Assembly (NCBI GenBank): GCA_030825745.1 | Contig: JAPJPH010000032.1 | Coordinates: forward strand, 1-8,932 | From: Anaerococcus sp. | Lineage (GTDB): Bacteria > Bacillota > Clostridia > Tissierellales > Peptoniphilaceae | Length of the DNA stretch: 8,932 bases | Reading direction: 5' to 3' | Notes under the pieces: generated by a model | What the model saw: the letters and a program-made list of their open reading frames with translations, nothing else | The model's database searches: none | Told to the model about the DNA's origin: nothing | Shown: piece after piece, positions 1 through 6,666 of the stretch | Layout of the letters: each line of letters starts with the position of its first letter | Numbering within the stretch: the stretch's first letter is position 1 | Translations under genes and position numbers: made by a program

Positions 1-19
1 CTAAGAACCTTTTAAGGAC

Positions 20-41
20 AAATAAGTAATCTTACTTATTT
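20..41 (-). terminator. Weak hairpin just downstream of the last metQ-like gene (possible operon 3' end)
   Basis: A 9-bp AT-rich inverted repeat (arms 20-28 and 33-41, loop of 4 nt) begins three bases after the stop codon of the final gene of the minus-strand operon. Read on the minus strand, it is not followed by a proper U-run: the next bases are GTCCTTAAAAGG, itself a small palindrome. It could be a weak terminator, an RNA 3'-end protector, or chance in AT-rich DNA. Position is the main argument in its favour. Confidence 0.3.
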
Positions 42-43
42 AT

Positions 44-937
44 TTACCAAGCAGGTATCCATGCTCCATCAGTGTATTTTTCATAGTCTGCTTTGGTTTC
101 ATCTGTTTGGTAGTATTCTACTAATTCTTTGAATTCTTCCTTATCCTTATCCTCATCCCTAGCTGCAATTACATTTACATATTCTTTTACATCAGGGCTT
201 TGAGCATCTTCTAGGTAAATTGCATCTTGGTTTGGTTTTAATCCTGAATCTAGAGCATAGTTATCATTAACTACAGATGCATCTGTATCATCTAAACTTC
301 TTGCAGTTTGACTAGCATCCATTTCTATAAATTCAATATTTTTACTATTTTCTGTAATATCTTCTAGACTAATGCTATCTCCAGGATTTCCCTTTACTTT
401 TATAAGCCCTGCAGCTTGTAGTAAGAATAAACTTCTTGATCCGTTAGTTGCATCATCAGGAATTGCAATCCTAGCCCCATCTTCAAGTTCATTTAGGTCT
501 TTAATTTTATTAGAGTATACTCCAATAGGAGCTAGCATGGTATCTGCTATTACTACTAGGTTTGACCCGGATTTTTCATTAAATTCATTTAGAAATTTAT
601 AGTGTTGGTAGCTATTTAGGTCAATATCTTTAGATATTAGGGCTTCATTTGGTTGGTTATAGTCAGTAAATCTAACTAATTCAACCTTATTTCCAGTACC
701 TTCTTCATATCTTTTTGCTACTTCTTCCCATACTTCGTTGTTTTCTCCAACAACTCCTACTTTAATAGTTTTAGCTTCTTTGTTATCTTCTTTATCTTTG
801 CTATCTTCTTTTACTTGCTCACTTTGTACTTTTTCTTCTTTACTTTCTTCATTTTTACTCTCATTGCTATTTGCTCCACAAGCACTAAATCCTAAAGTTA
901 GTGCCAATAAAAGTGCGATTTTTGATAATTTTTTCAT
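44..937 (-). CDS. metQ: MetQ-type (NlpA family) methionine ABC transporter substrate-binding lipoprotein, copy 1 (distal)
   Basis: A membrane-anchored binding protein predicted to capture methionine, or a related amino acid, outside the cell and deliver it to MetI/MetN. The 297-residue product starts with a lipoprotein signal peptide: KK, a hydrophobic core at 7-18, and a lipobox ending FSAC with lipidation Cys20. A highly charged Lys/Glu/Ser linker (about 21-57) precedes the NlpA/MetQ fold. Family landmarks are YQH at 110-112, an Arg in the DDATNGSR segment (R168) and an Asn in VVNDNYA (N224), where MetQ proteins contact the ligand amino acid. The ATG has a strong GGGAGG ribosome site. It lies 20 bases after the stop of a second metQ-like gene and is last in the operon. 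By hand alignment it is roughly 70% identical to that neighbour over residues 58-180, and less similar in the C-terminal half. Ligand specificity (L-Met, D-Met, Met sulfoxide, other) cannot be read from sequence. Confidence 0.9.
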   Translation of the reverse strand: MKKLSKIALLLALTLGFSACGANSNESKNEESKEEKVQSEQVKEDSKDKEDNKEAKTIKVGVVGENNEVWEEVAKRYEEGTGNKVELVRFTDYNQPNEALISKDIDLNSYQHYKFLNEFNEKSGSNLVVIADTMLAPIGVYSNKIKDLNELEDGARIAIPDDATNGSRSLFLLQAAGLIKVKGNPGDSISLEDITENSKNIEFIEMDASQTARSLDDTDASVVNDNYALDSGLKPNQDAIYLEDAQSPDVKEYVNVIAARDEDKDKEEFKELVEYYQTDETKADYEKYTDGAWIPAW

Positions 938-957
938 ATTTTCCTCCCTATATTTAC

Positions 958-1824
958 TTAAAAGCTTGGTATATCTGCTCCATTAGAGTCTTTTTTGATT
1001 ATTTCTTTGGTTTGATCTGTATGGTAATAGTTATCTATTAGGTCTTTTAGTGTTTCACTATCCTTATTTTCAGGTAGGGCTGCTACTATATTTACATATA
1101 TTGCCTTTTCTGGATCATCTGGATCTTCTAGATAAATTGCATCTTCTACTGGGTCATATCCACCATCTACAGCATATCCAGAGTTAACTGTTGCTATATC
1201 AACATCATCCAGACTCCTAGCTGTTTGACTTGCAGCTAGTTCAACTATTTCTAAATTTTTTGGATTTTCTGTTATATTATCTACAGTAATAGCTTCACCT
1301 TCTTTACCCTCAACCTTTAACAATCCAGCACTTTGTAGTAAAAATAGGCTTCTAGCACAGTTGGTTGGGTCATCTGGTATAGCAACTCTAGCTCCATCTT
1401 TTAGTTCGTTAATATCTTTTATCTTGTTAGAATATATACCTAGTGGAGCTATAACAGTATCTGCTATTGAAACTATGTCTGATCCGTTAGCTTCGTTAAA
1501 GTCTTCTAAGAATTTTTTGTGTTGAAAGGCATTTATATCGATATCTTTTGATATTAATGCCTCGTTTGGCTCACGATATTCACTAAAGGCTACTAATTCG
1601 ATTTTCTTTCCAGTACCTTCTTCGTATCTTTTAGCCACATCTTCCCAAACCGCATTTTTCTCACCTATTACTCCAAGTTTTATTACATCCTTATCAGCAA
1701 AGGCATCTGTACTTTCACTCTTTACTTCTTCTCCCTTATCAGAGCTTTCATTTGAGTTTGCTCCACATCCTGTAATTGTAAGTGTGAATGCTAGGGCTAG
1801 GGCAATTTTAGTAATTTTCTTCAT
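958..1824 (-). CDS. metQ: MetQ-type (NlpA family) methionine ABC transporter substrate-binding lipoprotein, copy 2 (proximal)
   Basis: A second binding lipoprotein of the MetNIQ system (288 residues), directly after metI, which is the usual place for metQ. The signal peptide has a hydrophobic core at 7-19 and a lipobox ending ITGC, with lipidated Cys20. The post-Cys sequence GANSNES is shared exactly with copy 1, which supports tandem duplication. The linker is shorter (about 21-46) than in copy 1. Ligand-site landmarks are FQH at 100-102, R158 in the PTNCARS segment and N214 in TVNSGYA. Differences from copy 1 near the predicted pocket include Phe for Tyr before QH, Pro for Ala and Cys for Gly beside the Arg, and NSG for NDN, so the two may differ in ligand preference. 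The ribosome site AGGAG sits 6 nt before the ATG. The gap to the metI stop is 18 bases, so co-transcription is very likely. Confidence 0.91.
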   Translation of the reverse strand: MKKITKIALALAFTLTITGCGANSNESSDKGEEVKSESTDAFADKDVIKLGVIGEKNAVWEDVAKRYEEGTGKKIELVAFSEYREPNEALISKDIDINAFQHKKFLEDFNEANGSDIVSIADTVIAPLGIYSNKIKDINELKDGARVAIPDDPTNCARSLFLLQSAGLLKVEGKEGEAITVDNITENPKNLEIVELAASQTARSLDDVDIATVNSGYAVDGGYDPVEDAIYLEDPDDPEKAIYVNIVAALPENKDSETLKDLIDNYYHTDQTKEIIKKDSNGADIPSF

Positions 1825-1842
1825 TTATTTCTCCTTTTTCTT

Positions 1843-2508
1843 TTAATGACTTGTCTTTCTTATTAATATGTTAGCTAATCCTTGGATTAAATAAACTATA
1901 ATTAGGATTAGTAGAACAGAAACTATTACAACATCGTCTTTATACCTGTTGTATCCAACGGCGATGGCTAGGTTACCTATACCACCACCTCCTATAAGTC
2001 CTGCCATGGCAGTTAGACCTAGAAGGGATATTAGAGTTATGGAACTTGCTCTTATAAGTGAAGGTAGTCCTTCTCTTATATAAACAGATGTTATAATTTC
2101 AAATGGGGATTTTCCCATTGCTAGGGCAGCTTCTATAACTCCAGGATCTACCTCTGCCAGGGCTTGTTCAACTTGTTTGGCAAAAAATGGAACTGTTGAA
2201 AATACTAGGGGAACAATTGCTGCTGTAGGACCTATCCTAGTATTTACTAATTCTTTGGTTATTGGGGCTATTAGGGCTAGTAATATTACAAAGGGTATAG
2301 CTCTAAATAAGTTAATTATCTTATCTAAGATATTATATAAAACTTTATTTTCCAGGATCCTGCCCCTATCGGTTACAACCAGGATTACCCCAAGTATGAG
2401 TCCAAATATACCTGCAAATATTGCAGATAAGACTAACATGTAGAGGGTTGCTCCTAGGTCTTCAAGGATCCTATCCTTTATTGAAAATGCATATTCAAAG
2501 TAGTGCAT
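1843..2508 (-). CDS. metI: MetI, methionine ABC transporter permease
   Basis: Integral membrane subunit forming the translocation channel of the MetNIQ importer. The 221 residues match the usual MetI length. About five hydrophobic segments are visible (near 20-46, 61-82, 94-112, 152-172 and 192-215). The cytoplasmic EAA coupling loop is clear at about 126-148 (EAALAMGKSP...REGLP); this is where the ATPase docks. The glycine-rich GLIGGGGIGNLAI stretch (170-182) is typical of MetI. The start codon overlaps the 3' end of metN by 14 bases, with a strong AGGAGG site 5 nt upstream inside metN, which suggests translational coupling. Intact, with no odd features. Confidence 0.96.
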   Translation of the reverse strand: MHYFEYAFSIKDRILEDLGATLYMLVLSAIFAGIFGLILGVILVVTDRGRILENKVLYNILDKIINLFRAIPFVILLALIAPITKELVNTRIGPTAAIVPLVFSTVPFFAKQVEQALAEVDPGVIEAALAMGKSPFEIITSVYIREGLPSLIRASSITLISLLGLTAMAGLIGGGGIGNLAIAVGYNRYKDDVVIVSVLLILIIVYLIQGLANILIRKTSH

Positions 2509-3523
2509 CTTTACCTCCTATCAGGGTTACTCCAACTCCTTTTTCTTTTAGATAATCTATCACACTTGATAAACTATCACTGCCTCCCTTAAAGGTTACT
2601 ATTAGATTTCCAACAGGAACTCCTGTTATAAATTCAATGTTACCAGCTAGGATATTGGTTTTTATCTTAAATTTATCATATATTTCAGTTATCAATGGTT
2701 CTGTTGTAGATTCTCCTATATAATTTAACTGGGTTAGTATCTCATCATCTTTTAAAATACCTATATTTTCTTTTACCTCATTTATAGTCTCTTCTACGTT
2801 TGTTGATGTATCTACAAATTCTTTGGTCAATGTTTCTTTTGGATTTGAGAATATCTCAAGGGTGCTACCCTGTTCAATAATCTTTCCATCTTGCATAACA
2901 GCACATTTGTTGCAAAGATCCTTGATAACCTCCATTTGGTGGGTTATTATCACTATAGTAAGCCCTAACTTCTCATTTAAATCTTTAAGTAAGGATAGGA
3001 TTTGTTTGGTAGTCTTAGGGTCTAGGGCTGATGTTGCCTCATCACAAAGAAGTATCTCTGGTTCACTAGCTAGGGCTCTTGCTATAGCGCATCTTTGCTT
3101 TTGCCCCCCTGATAACTCCCTAGGATAAGCGTCTATCTTATCTCCTATACCTACAAGCTCTAAAAGCTCTTTTGCTCTTTTTATCTTACTAGCCTTATTT
3201 TCTTTTGATTTTTTTATAGGAAATAAGACATTATCTAAAACTGTTAGGTTATTTAAAAGATTAAAGTGTTGGAAGATCATTCCAATCTTTTTTCTTCTTT
3301 CTCTAAGTTGTTTATTTGATAAGTTTATAAGGTTTTCTCCATTTATTAAAACCTCACCTGAAGTTGGTCTTTGGAGAAGATTAATTGTCCTTACTAGGGT
3401 TGACTTACCAGCTCCTGAAAATCCTACTATTCCATAGGTATCTTTATTTTCAATATTTAAGCTTACATTATCACAGGCTTTTACATTATCAAAGTCAACT
3501 GTAATATTTTTTAACTGGATCAT
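2495..3523 (-). CDS. metN: MetN, methionine ABC transporter ATP-binding protein with C-terminal NIL domain
   Basis: Cytoplasmic ATPase powering methionine import (342 residues, normal for MetN). Walker A is GFSGAGKST at 34-42, the Q-loop Gln is near 85, the ABC signature LSGGQ is at 137-141, Walker B is ILLCDE at 157-162 followed by the D-loop SALD, and the switch His is H195. The region from about 261 to 340 matches the NIL domain of MetN proteins. In E. coli MetN this domain binds methionine and shuts down transport (transinhibition), so protein-level feedback is likely here too. The ATG follows the stop of the upstream hydrolase gene by only three bases, and its ribosome site (AAAGGT) lies inside the end of that gene. 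It overlaps metI by 14 bases. Part of the T-box-controlled operon. Confidence 0.96.
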   Translation of the reverse strand: MIQLKNITVDFDNVKACDNVSLNIENKDTYGIVGFSGAGKSTLVRTINLLQRPTSGEVLINGENLINLSNKQLRERRKKIGMIFQHFNLLNNLTVLDNVLFPIKKSKENKASKIKRAKELLELVGIGDKIDAYPRELSGGQKQRCAIARALASEPEILLCDEATSALDPKTTKQILSLLKDLNEKLGLTIVIITHQMEVIKDLCNKCAVMQDGKIIEQGSTLEIFSNPKETLTKEFVDTSTNVEETINEVKENIGILKDDEILTQLNYIGESTTEPLITEIYDKFKIKTNILAGNIEFITGVPVGNLIVTFKGGSDSLSSVIDYLKEKGVGVTLIGGKDALL

Positions 3524-3526
3524 AAA

Positions 3527-4726
3527 CTACCTTTCATTTAAAAAATCTAGCGCAAATTTAACTGCAAGTCCTGTAGCATATTTGATGCCCTCTGGATCTA
3601 GGTCAAATTCCTTGGTATGGGCTCCTGCTGTTATGCCCTTATCTTCATTTCTAACTCCAAACTTTGTATATATTGATGGTGCTAGTTTGCTATAGCCAAA
3701 AAATGACTCTGAACCATAGGTCTCTGCTACTTCTACTAGGGAGTCTTTATATATATCATCTAAAGATTTTCTTGTAAATTCAGCAAGTTCTATATCATTG
3801 ATGACAGGATAGGCAACAATTTTTGTATAATCAGCAAATTCTACTTCACATTTGTGGGCCCTTGCTGTAAGGCTTACAACTTCTTTTAAAACTTCTAGGG
3901 CATGCTCTCCCTCAGCCTCATCAAAAAACCTTAAAGTTCCCTTTACCTTACACCTATCAGGAATTACATTTGGAGCAGATCCTCCATTTATAGCTCCTAG
4001 TCCAAAAGTAACAGTTTTTGTTGGATCTATTTGGTTAACCCAAGCATTTGTTAGGGCAGTTACTATATTAGCTGTTGCTGTTAATGGATTTATTAGCTTA
4101 TCAGGTCTTGAACCGTGACCCCCCTTTCCAATAACATCAAATTCTACACCAATACATCCTGCATGGGATTTTCCTTTTATAACATGAAATTTCCCTACAT
4201 CTAGGGCTGGGGTCTGATGGTTTCCATAAATGGCATCTATATTTTTATCCTTCAGATGATCTATCATAGGGTATATACCTGCTCCAGTTTCTTCACCCTC
4301 TTCAAAGATAAAATATATCTTTCCACTAAAATCATCTTTTAAATCATTTAGGATATGAGCTGCAGTTAGTGCTACACTCATATGGGAATCATGACCACAA
4401 GCATGACTGACCCCCTTATTTTTTGATACAACTTCTTTTTTATATTTTTTATTATATTCACTCTCATCTATGGCTAAGGCATCTATATCAGTCCTTATAC
4501 CAATAGTTTTTCCAGGCTTTTTAGTATCAAGTAGAGCGGTAAATCCTGTAGAATTTTTTACATCTTCTACTAGTAAACCTAACTTTTCACATTCATTTTT
4601 GAGATATTTTGATGTTTCATATTCTTTATCACTCACTTCTGGGTTTTCGTGAAGATAATCTCTTATATTTTTGCTATAAGTAAAATATTCATCTACCTTT
4701 TCTAAAATTTTCTCATTACTTGTCAT
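3527..4726 (-). CDS. M20 family (M20D-like) metal-dependent amidohydrolase / N-acyl-amino-acid hydrolase
   Basis: Predicted cytoplasmic di-metal hydrolase of 399 residues, the usual size for M20D enzymes (hippurate hydrolase, IAA-amino-acid hydrolase, N-acetyl-diaminopimelate deacetylase and aminoacylase relatives). Visible motifs are LHENPEVS (25-32), the metal-binding HACGHDSH (C110, H112), FEEGEE with probable catalytic Glu145 and metal ligand Glu146, GNHQ (H170), the lid/dimerisation-domain GGHGSRP (H204), and a C-terminal GAHTKEFD with metal ligand H370. All expected ligands are present, so it should be active. There is no signal peptide. It is the first gene after a methionine-specific T-box and abuts metN, so the inferred job is freeing methionine, or a precursor, from an N-acylated or otherwise conjugated form. 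The substrate is not readable from sequence; diaminopimelate deacetylase or general aminoacylase activity remain alternatives. The start ATG has AGGAG 5 nt upstream. Confidence 0.9.
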   Translation of the reverse strand: MTSNEKILEKVDEYFTYSKNIRDYLHENPEVSDKEYETSKYLKNECEKLGLLVEDVKNSTGFTALLDTKKPGKTIGIRTDIDALAIDESEYNKKYKKEVVSKNKGVSHACGHDSHMSVALTAAHILNDLKDDFSGKIYFIFEEGEETGAGIYPMIDHLKDKNIDAIYGNHQTPALDVGKFHVIKGKSHAGCIGVEFDVIGKGGHGSRPDKLINPLTATANIVTALTNAWVNQIDPTKTVTFGLGAINGGSAPNVIPDRCKVKGTLRFFDEAEGEHALEVLKEVVSLTARAHKCEVEFADYTKIVAYPVINDIELAEFTRKSLDDIYKDSLVEVAETYGSESFFGYSKLAPSIYTKFGVRNEDKGITAGAHTKEFDLDPEGIKYATGLAVKFALDFLNER

Positions 4727-4752
4727 TATTACTCCTTTTTGATGGTTAAATT

Positions 4753-4789
4753 AAAAAAGTCCTTAGCTTCCATATAGGAAACTAAGGAC
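4753..4789 (-). terminator. Regulated intrinsic terminator of the T-box leader
   Basis: On the minus strand, GTCCTTAGTTTCC pairs with GGAAGCTAAGGAC across a TATAT loop. This gives 13 bp with a single G-T wobble, and six T residues (4758-4753) follow. It lies 27 bases before the hydrolase start codon. Its 5' arm overlaps the 3' arm of the antiterminator, as expected for a T-box switch. Confidence 0.95.
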
Positions 4790-4810
4790 GAAAATTCGCG
4801 TTACCACCTT
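4779..4810 (-). promoter_or_regulatory. T-box antiterminator element
   Basis: The T-box sequence AAGGTGGTAACGCG (4810-4797) is followed by AATTTT and CGTCCTT. AAGG pairs with CCTT and GCG with CGT, leaving the 7-nt bulge TGGTAAC that holds the tRNA 3'-end binding bases. Relative to the consensus AGGGTGGNACCGCG ... CGTCCCT, the second stem position has changed on both strands (G to A, C to T), so pairing is kept. The bulge has AAC in place of ACC. The 3' arm CGTCCTT is shared with the terminator, so the two structures exclude each other. Confidence 0.88.
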
Positions 4811-4917
4811 ATTTTATGCATGATCACTCATACATACTCTCATCAAGTACTATCATACTCTAATTCTATAACGGGAATTCCCGTGTGAACCTAATATCGA
4901 TCCACCCCATCAAAGGC

Positions 4918-4920
4918 CAT
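4918..4920 (-). promoter_or_regulatory. T-box specifier codon AUG (Met)
   Basis: Assigned by context: on the minus strand the bases read GAAG, ATG, GCCTTTGA, matching the usual pattern of a GA-rich 5' flank, the codon, and purine-CC-TTTGA on the 3' side of the specifier loop. Methionine agrees independently with the metNIQ genes downstream. Shifting the reading by one base (GAT or TGG) would not keep the purine-C-C flank as well. Confidence 0.82.
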
Positions 4921-5035
4921 CTTCATCTAGCTATTAACCTACCCTTCTCACCAACCAGGGCTCTCTGTAAGATCTACCTCTAGATTACTCTTCTTTTCAA
5001 ATGGTTATCTACTTATTTCTTAACTTGATATGTAC

Positions 5036-5064
5036 ATAATACCATGCTTTTTTTATTTAGTCAA
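5036..5064 (-). promoter_or_regulatory. Sigma-A-type promoter for the T-box/M20-metNIQQ operon
   Basis: On the minus strand, TTGACT (5064-5059) is followed after exactly 17 bases by TATTAT (5041-5036): five of six matches to consensus in each box, with optimal spacing. Transcription would begin near 5029, about 40 bases before the first recognisable T-box Stem I element, which fits the usual leader layout. Confidence 0.82.
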
Positions 5065-5180
5065 ATTTTTTATTAATATTATTCAAACTACTGATTTTAT
5101 CTTGGTTATTTTAGCTATCTTATAACAATCCGTGAATAAATATTAACTCCTTATCTCAAATTTTTATATTTATAAATAAA
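5065..5180. other. AT-rich divergent intergenic spacer
   Basis: The stretch between the minus-strand promoter and the plus-strand hydG promoter is strongly AT-rich. I see no open frame with a ribosome site, no convincing hairpin and no clear operator palindrome in it. It completes the 512-base gap between the hydrolase and hydG (4727-5238), most of which is T-box leader. Confidence 0.6.
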
Positions 5181-5210
5181 TTTTAATTTTATATTAAAAA
5201 GTATTATAAT
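5181..5210 (+). promoter_or_regulatory. Probable promoter of hydGF
   Basis: A perfect -10 box TATAAT lies at 5205-5210, 28 bases before the hydG start. The matching -35 region is weak: TTTTAA at 5181-5186 with 18-base spacing. A start site near 5217 would give an untranslated leader of about 22 bases containing the AAGGAAGG ribosome site. A weak -35 box could mean dependence on an activator, but no operator is visible. Confidence 0.55.
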
Positions 5211-5238
5211 ATTAGAAGAAGTATAGAAAGGAAGGATT

Positions 5239-6657
5239 ATGACAACTTACAATAAGGCTAGCCATAAGGCTAGTGAATTTATAAACCATGAAGAAATTTT
5301 AGAGACGATTGATTATGGTAGGAAAAATGCCCATAATAGAGCTCTCATTTTAAATATATTAGAAAAAGCGAAAAAGGCTAAGGGCCTTGAACATAGAGAA
5401 GCCTTTGTCTTATTATCTTGTGAGGAGGAAGATTTAAATCAGGAAATTTTTAACCTAGCTAAAAATTTAAAATATAAATTTTATGCAAATAGGATAGTTT
5501 TATTTGCTCCCCTATACCTATCAAATTATTGTATAAATGGATGCTCATATTGCCCATACCATGGACAAAACAAAACAATTCCTAGAAGAAAGTTAAACCA
5601 AGAAGAGATTAAAAAACAAGTAATAGCCCTCCAAGACCAAGGCCATAAAAGGCTAGCCCTAGAAACTGGAGAGGATCCTATAAATAACCCTATTGAATAC
5701 ATACTTGAATCTATAGATACAATCTATAACATTAAGCATAAAAATGGTTCTATAAGAAGGGTCAATGTAAATATAGCTGCAACAACTGTAGAAAATTACA
5801 AAAAACTCCATGATAGAGAAATAGGAACCTATATCCTATTCCAAGAAACCTACAATAAGGAAAATTATGAGAATCTCCACAAGTTCGGTCCAAAATCTAA
5901 CTATGAATACCATACTGAAGCCATGGATAGGGCATTTTTAGGAGGTATCGATGATCTAGGCCTAGGAGTTTTATATGGACTAGATTCTTACGAATATGAA
6001 TTTATTGGCCAACTAATGCATGCAGAGCATCTTGAAGCTAGGTTTAATGTGGGTCCTCATACTATTTCAGTTCCTAGGATCCAACCTGCAGATGATATTA
6101 ATCCAGATGATTTTGATAATAGCTTATCTGATCAGATGTTTGAAAAGGTAGTAGCTTGTATAAGAATAGCTGCTCCATATACTGGAATGATTGTATCAAC
6201 TAGAGAATCAGAACAAATGAGATCTAGGTTATTAGACCTTGGTATTAGCCAATTATCTGGTGGTAGCAAGACTTCTGTAGGAGGTTATACAGAAGATGTT
6301 ACTGAGGGTAGTGATCAATTTGAGCTATCTGACAATAGAAGTCTAGATGAGGTTATAGATTGGCTAGTATCAAAAAATCATGTTCCAAGTTTTTGTACCG
6401 CCTGCTATAGGATGGGTAGAACCGGTGAGGTATTTATGGATATGGTCAAAAAACAAGGTATAGGAAATATCTGCCATCCAAATGCCCTAACTACTCTAAA
6501 AGAATATGCCATAGACTATGCAAGTGAAAAAACTAGGAAAGACTGCCTTGATCTAATCGATAGGGAAATAAATCAAATTCCAAATCCAGAAGTTCAAAAA
6601 AGCACTAGAGAAAAATTAGAAAAAATAGAAGCTGGGGCTCGTGACTTATATATCTAG
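5239..6657 (+). CDS. hydG: HydG, [FeFe]-hydrogenase H-cluster maturation radical SAM tyrosine lyase
   Basis: Cytoplasmic radical-SAM enzyme that cleaves tyrosine to p-cresol and dehydroglycine, and turns the latter into the CO and cyanide ligands of an organometallic iron synthon for the hydrogenase H-cluster. The 472 residues match the HydG family length. The SAM-cluster motif is CINGCSYC (C98, C102, C105) in the CX3CX2C form. The auxiliary-cluster motif near the C-terminus is CTAC plus a distal Cys (C386, C389, C412; CX2CX22C). This C-terminal motif separates HydG from the thiamine enzyme ThiH. The GPHTISVPR segment carries H274, which corresponds to the His that holds the dangler iron in characterised HydG. 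The ribosome site AAGGAAGG precedes the ATG. hydF follows after nine bases, so the pair should be one transcript. Intact and typical. Confidence 0.96.
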   Translation: MTTYNKASHKASEFINHEEILETIDYGRKNAHNRALILNILEKAKKAKGLEHREAFVLLSCEEEDLNQEIFNLAKNLKYKFYANRIVLFAPLYLSNYCINGCSYCPYHGQNKTIPRRKLNQEEIKKQVIALQDQGHKRLALETGEDPINNPIEYILESIDTIYNIKHKNGSIRRVNVNIAATTVENYKKLHDREIGTYILFQETYNKENYENLHKFGPKSNYEYHTEAMDRAFLGGIDDLGLGVLYGLDSYEYEFIGQLMHAEHLEARFNVGPHTISVPRIQPADDINPDDFDNSLSDQMFEKVVACIRIAAPYTGMIVSTRESEQMRSRLLDLGISQLSGGSKTSVGGYTEDVTEGSDQFELSDNRSLDEVIDWLVSKNHVPSFCTACYRMGRTGEVFMDMVKKQGIGNICHPNALTTLKEYAIDYASEKTRKDCLDLIDREINQIPNPEVQKSTREKLEKIEAGARDLYI

Positions 6658-6661
6658 GTGA
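6656..6661 (+). promoter_or_regulatory. Ribosome binding site that fixes the hydF start
   Basis: AGGTGA overlaps the hydG stop codon (TAG at 6655-6657) and stands 5 nt before the ATG at 6667. An in-frame GTG at 6658 immediately follows the stop but falls inside this Shine-Dalgarno sequence, and the only G-rich stretch upstream of it (GGGG near 6634) is too far away. The ATG is therefore preferred, and terminating hydG ribosomes probably feed hydF directly. Confidence 0.72.
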
Positions 6662-6666
6662 ATAAA

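Larger units (their letters stand above)
4753..5029 (-). ncRNA. T-box riboswitch leader, methionine-specific (specifier AUG)
   Basis: A tRNA-sensing transcription-attenuation leader upstream of the hydrolase-metNIQQ operon. In RNA order on the minus strand: the Stem I loop-E element GAGTAA (4990-4985); the AGAGAG element (4966-4961); the distal loop with GGTG (4952-4949) closed by CCC/GGG; then GATGAAG-ATG-GCC, where the ATG at 4920-4918 sits in the specifier position, preceded by GAAG and followed by a purine and CC as in other T-boxes. A small hairpin ACGGG-AATT-CCCGT (4884-4871) lies between Stem I and the antiterminator. The T-box sequence AAGGTGGTAACGCG occupies 4810-4797; its TGGT (4806-4803) can pair with an ACCA tRNA end, fitting discriminator A of tRNA-Met. 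The terminator follows. Uncharged tRNA-Met should stabilise the antiterminator and turn the operon on. The 5' end is inferred from the promoter. Confidence 0.93.

Noticed and set aside
738..986. Plus-strand open frame of 82 codons opposite the MetQ linker
   Set aside because: Its Ser/Leu/Phe-rich product is the antisense of the Lys/Glu-rich linker of a clear lipoprotein gene; no ribosome site or family signature.
3852..4118. Plus-strand open frame of 88 codons inside the M20 gene
   Set aside because: It lies wholly antisense to a gene with all catalytic motifs, with no ribosome site and no recognisable domain.
4871..4884. Perfect palindrome ACGGGAATTCCCGT as a protein operator
   Set aside because: It falls inside the T-box leader between Stem I and the antiterminator and is better explained as a small RNA hairpin with an AAUU loop.
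4727..5064. S-box (SAM) riboswitch as the regulator of the met operon
   Set aside because: The leader has the T-box sequence, the specifier layout and the tRNA-end-binding TGGT; I see none of the S-box core arrangement.
5239..6657. ThiH (tyrosine lyase of thiamine synthesis)
   Set aside because: The protein is too long for ThiH and carries the HydG-specific C-terminal CX2CX22C cluster motif; it is followed by hydF.
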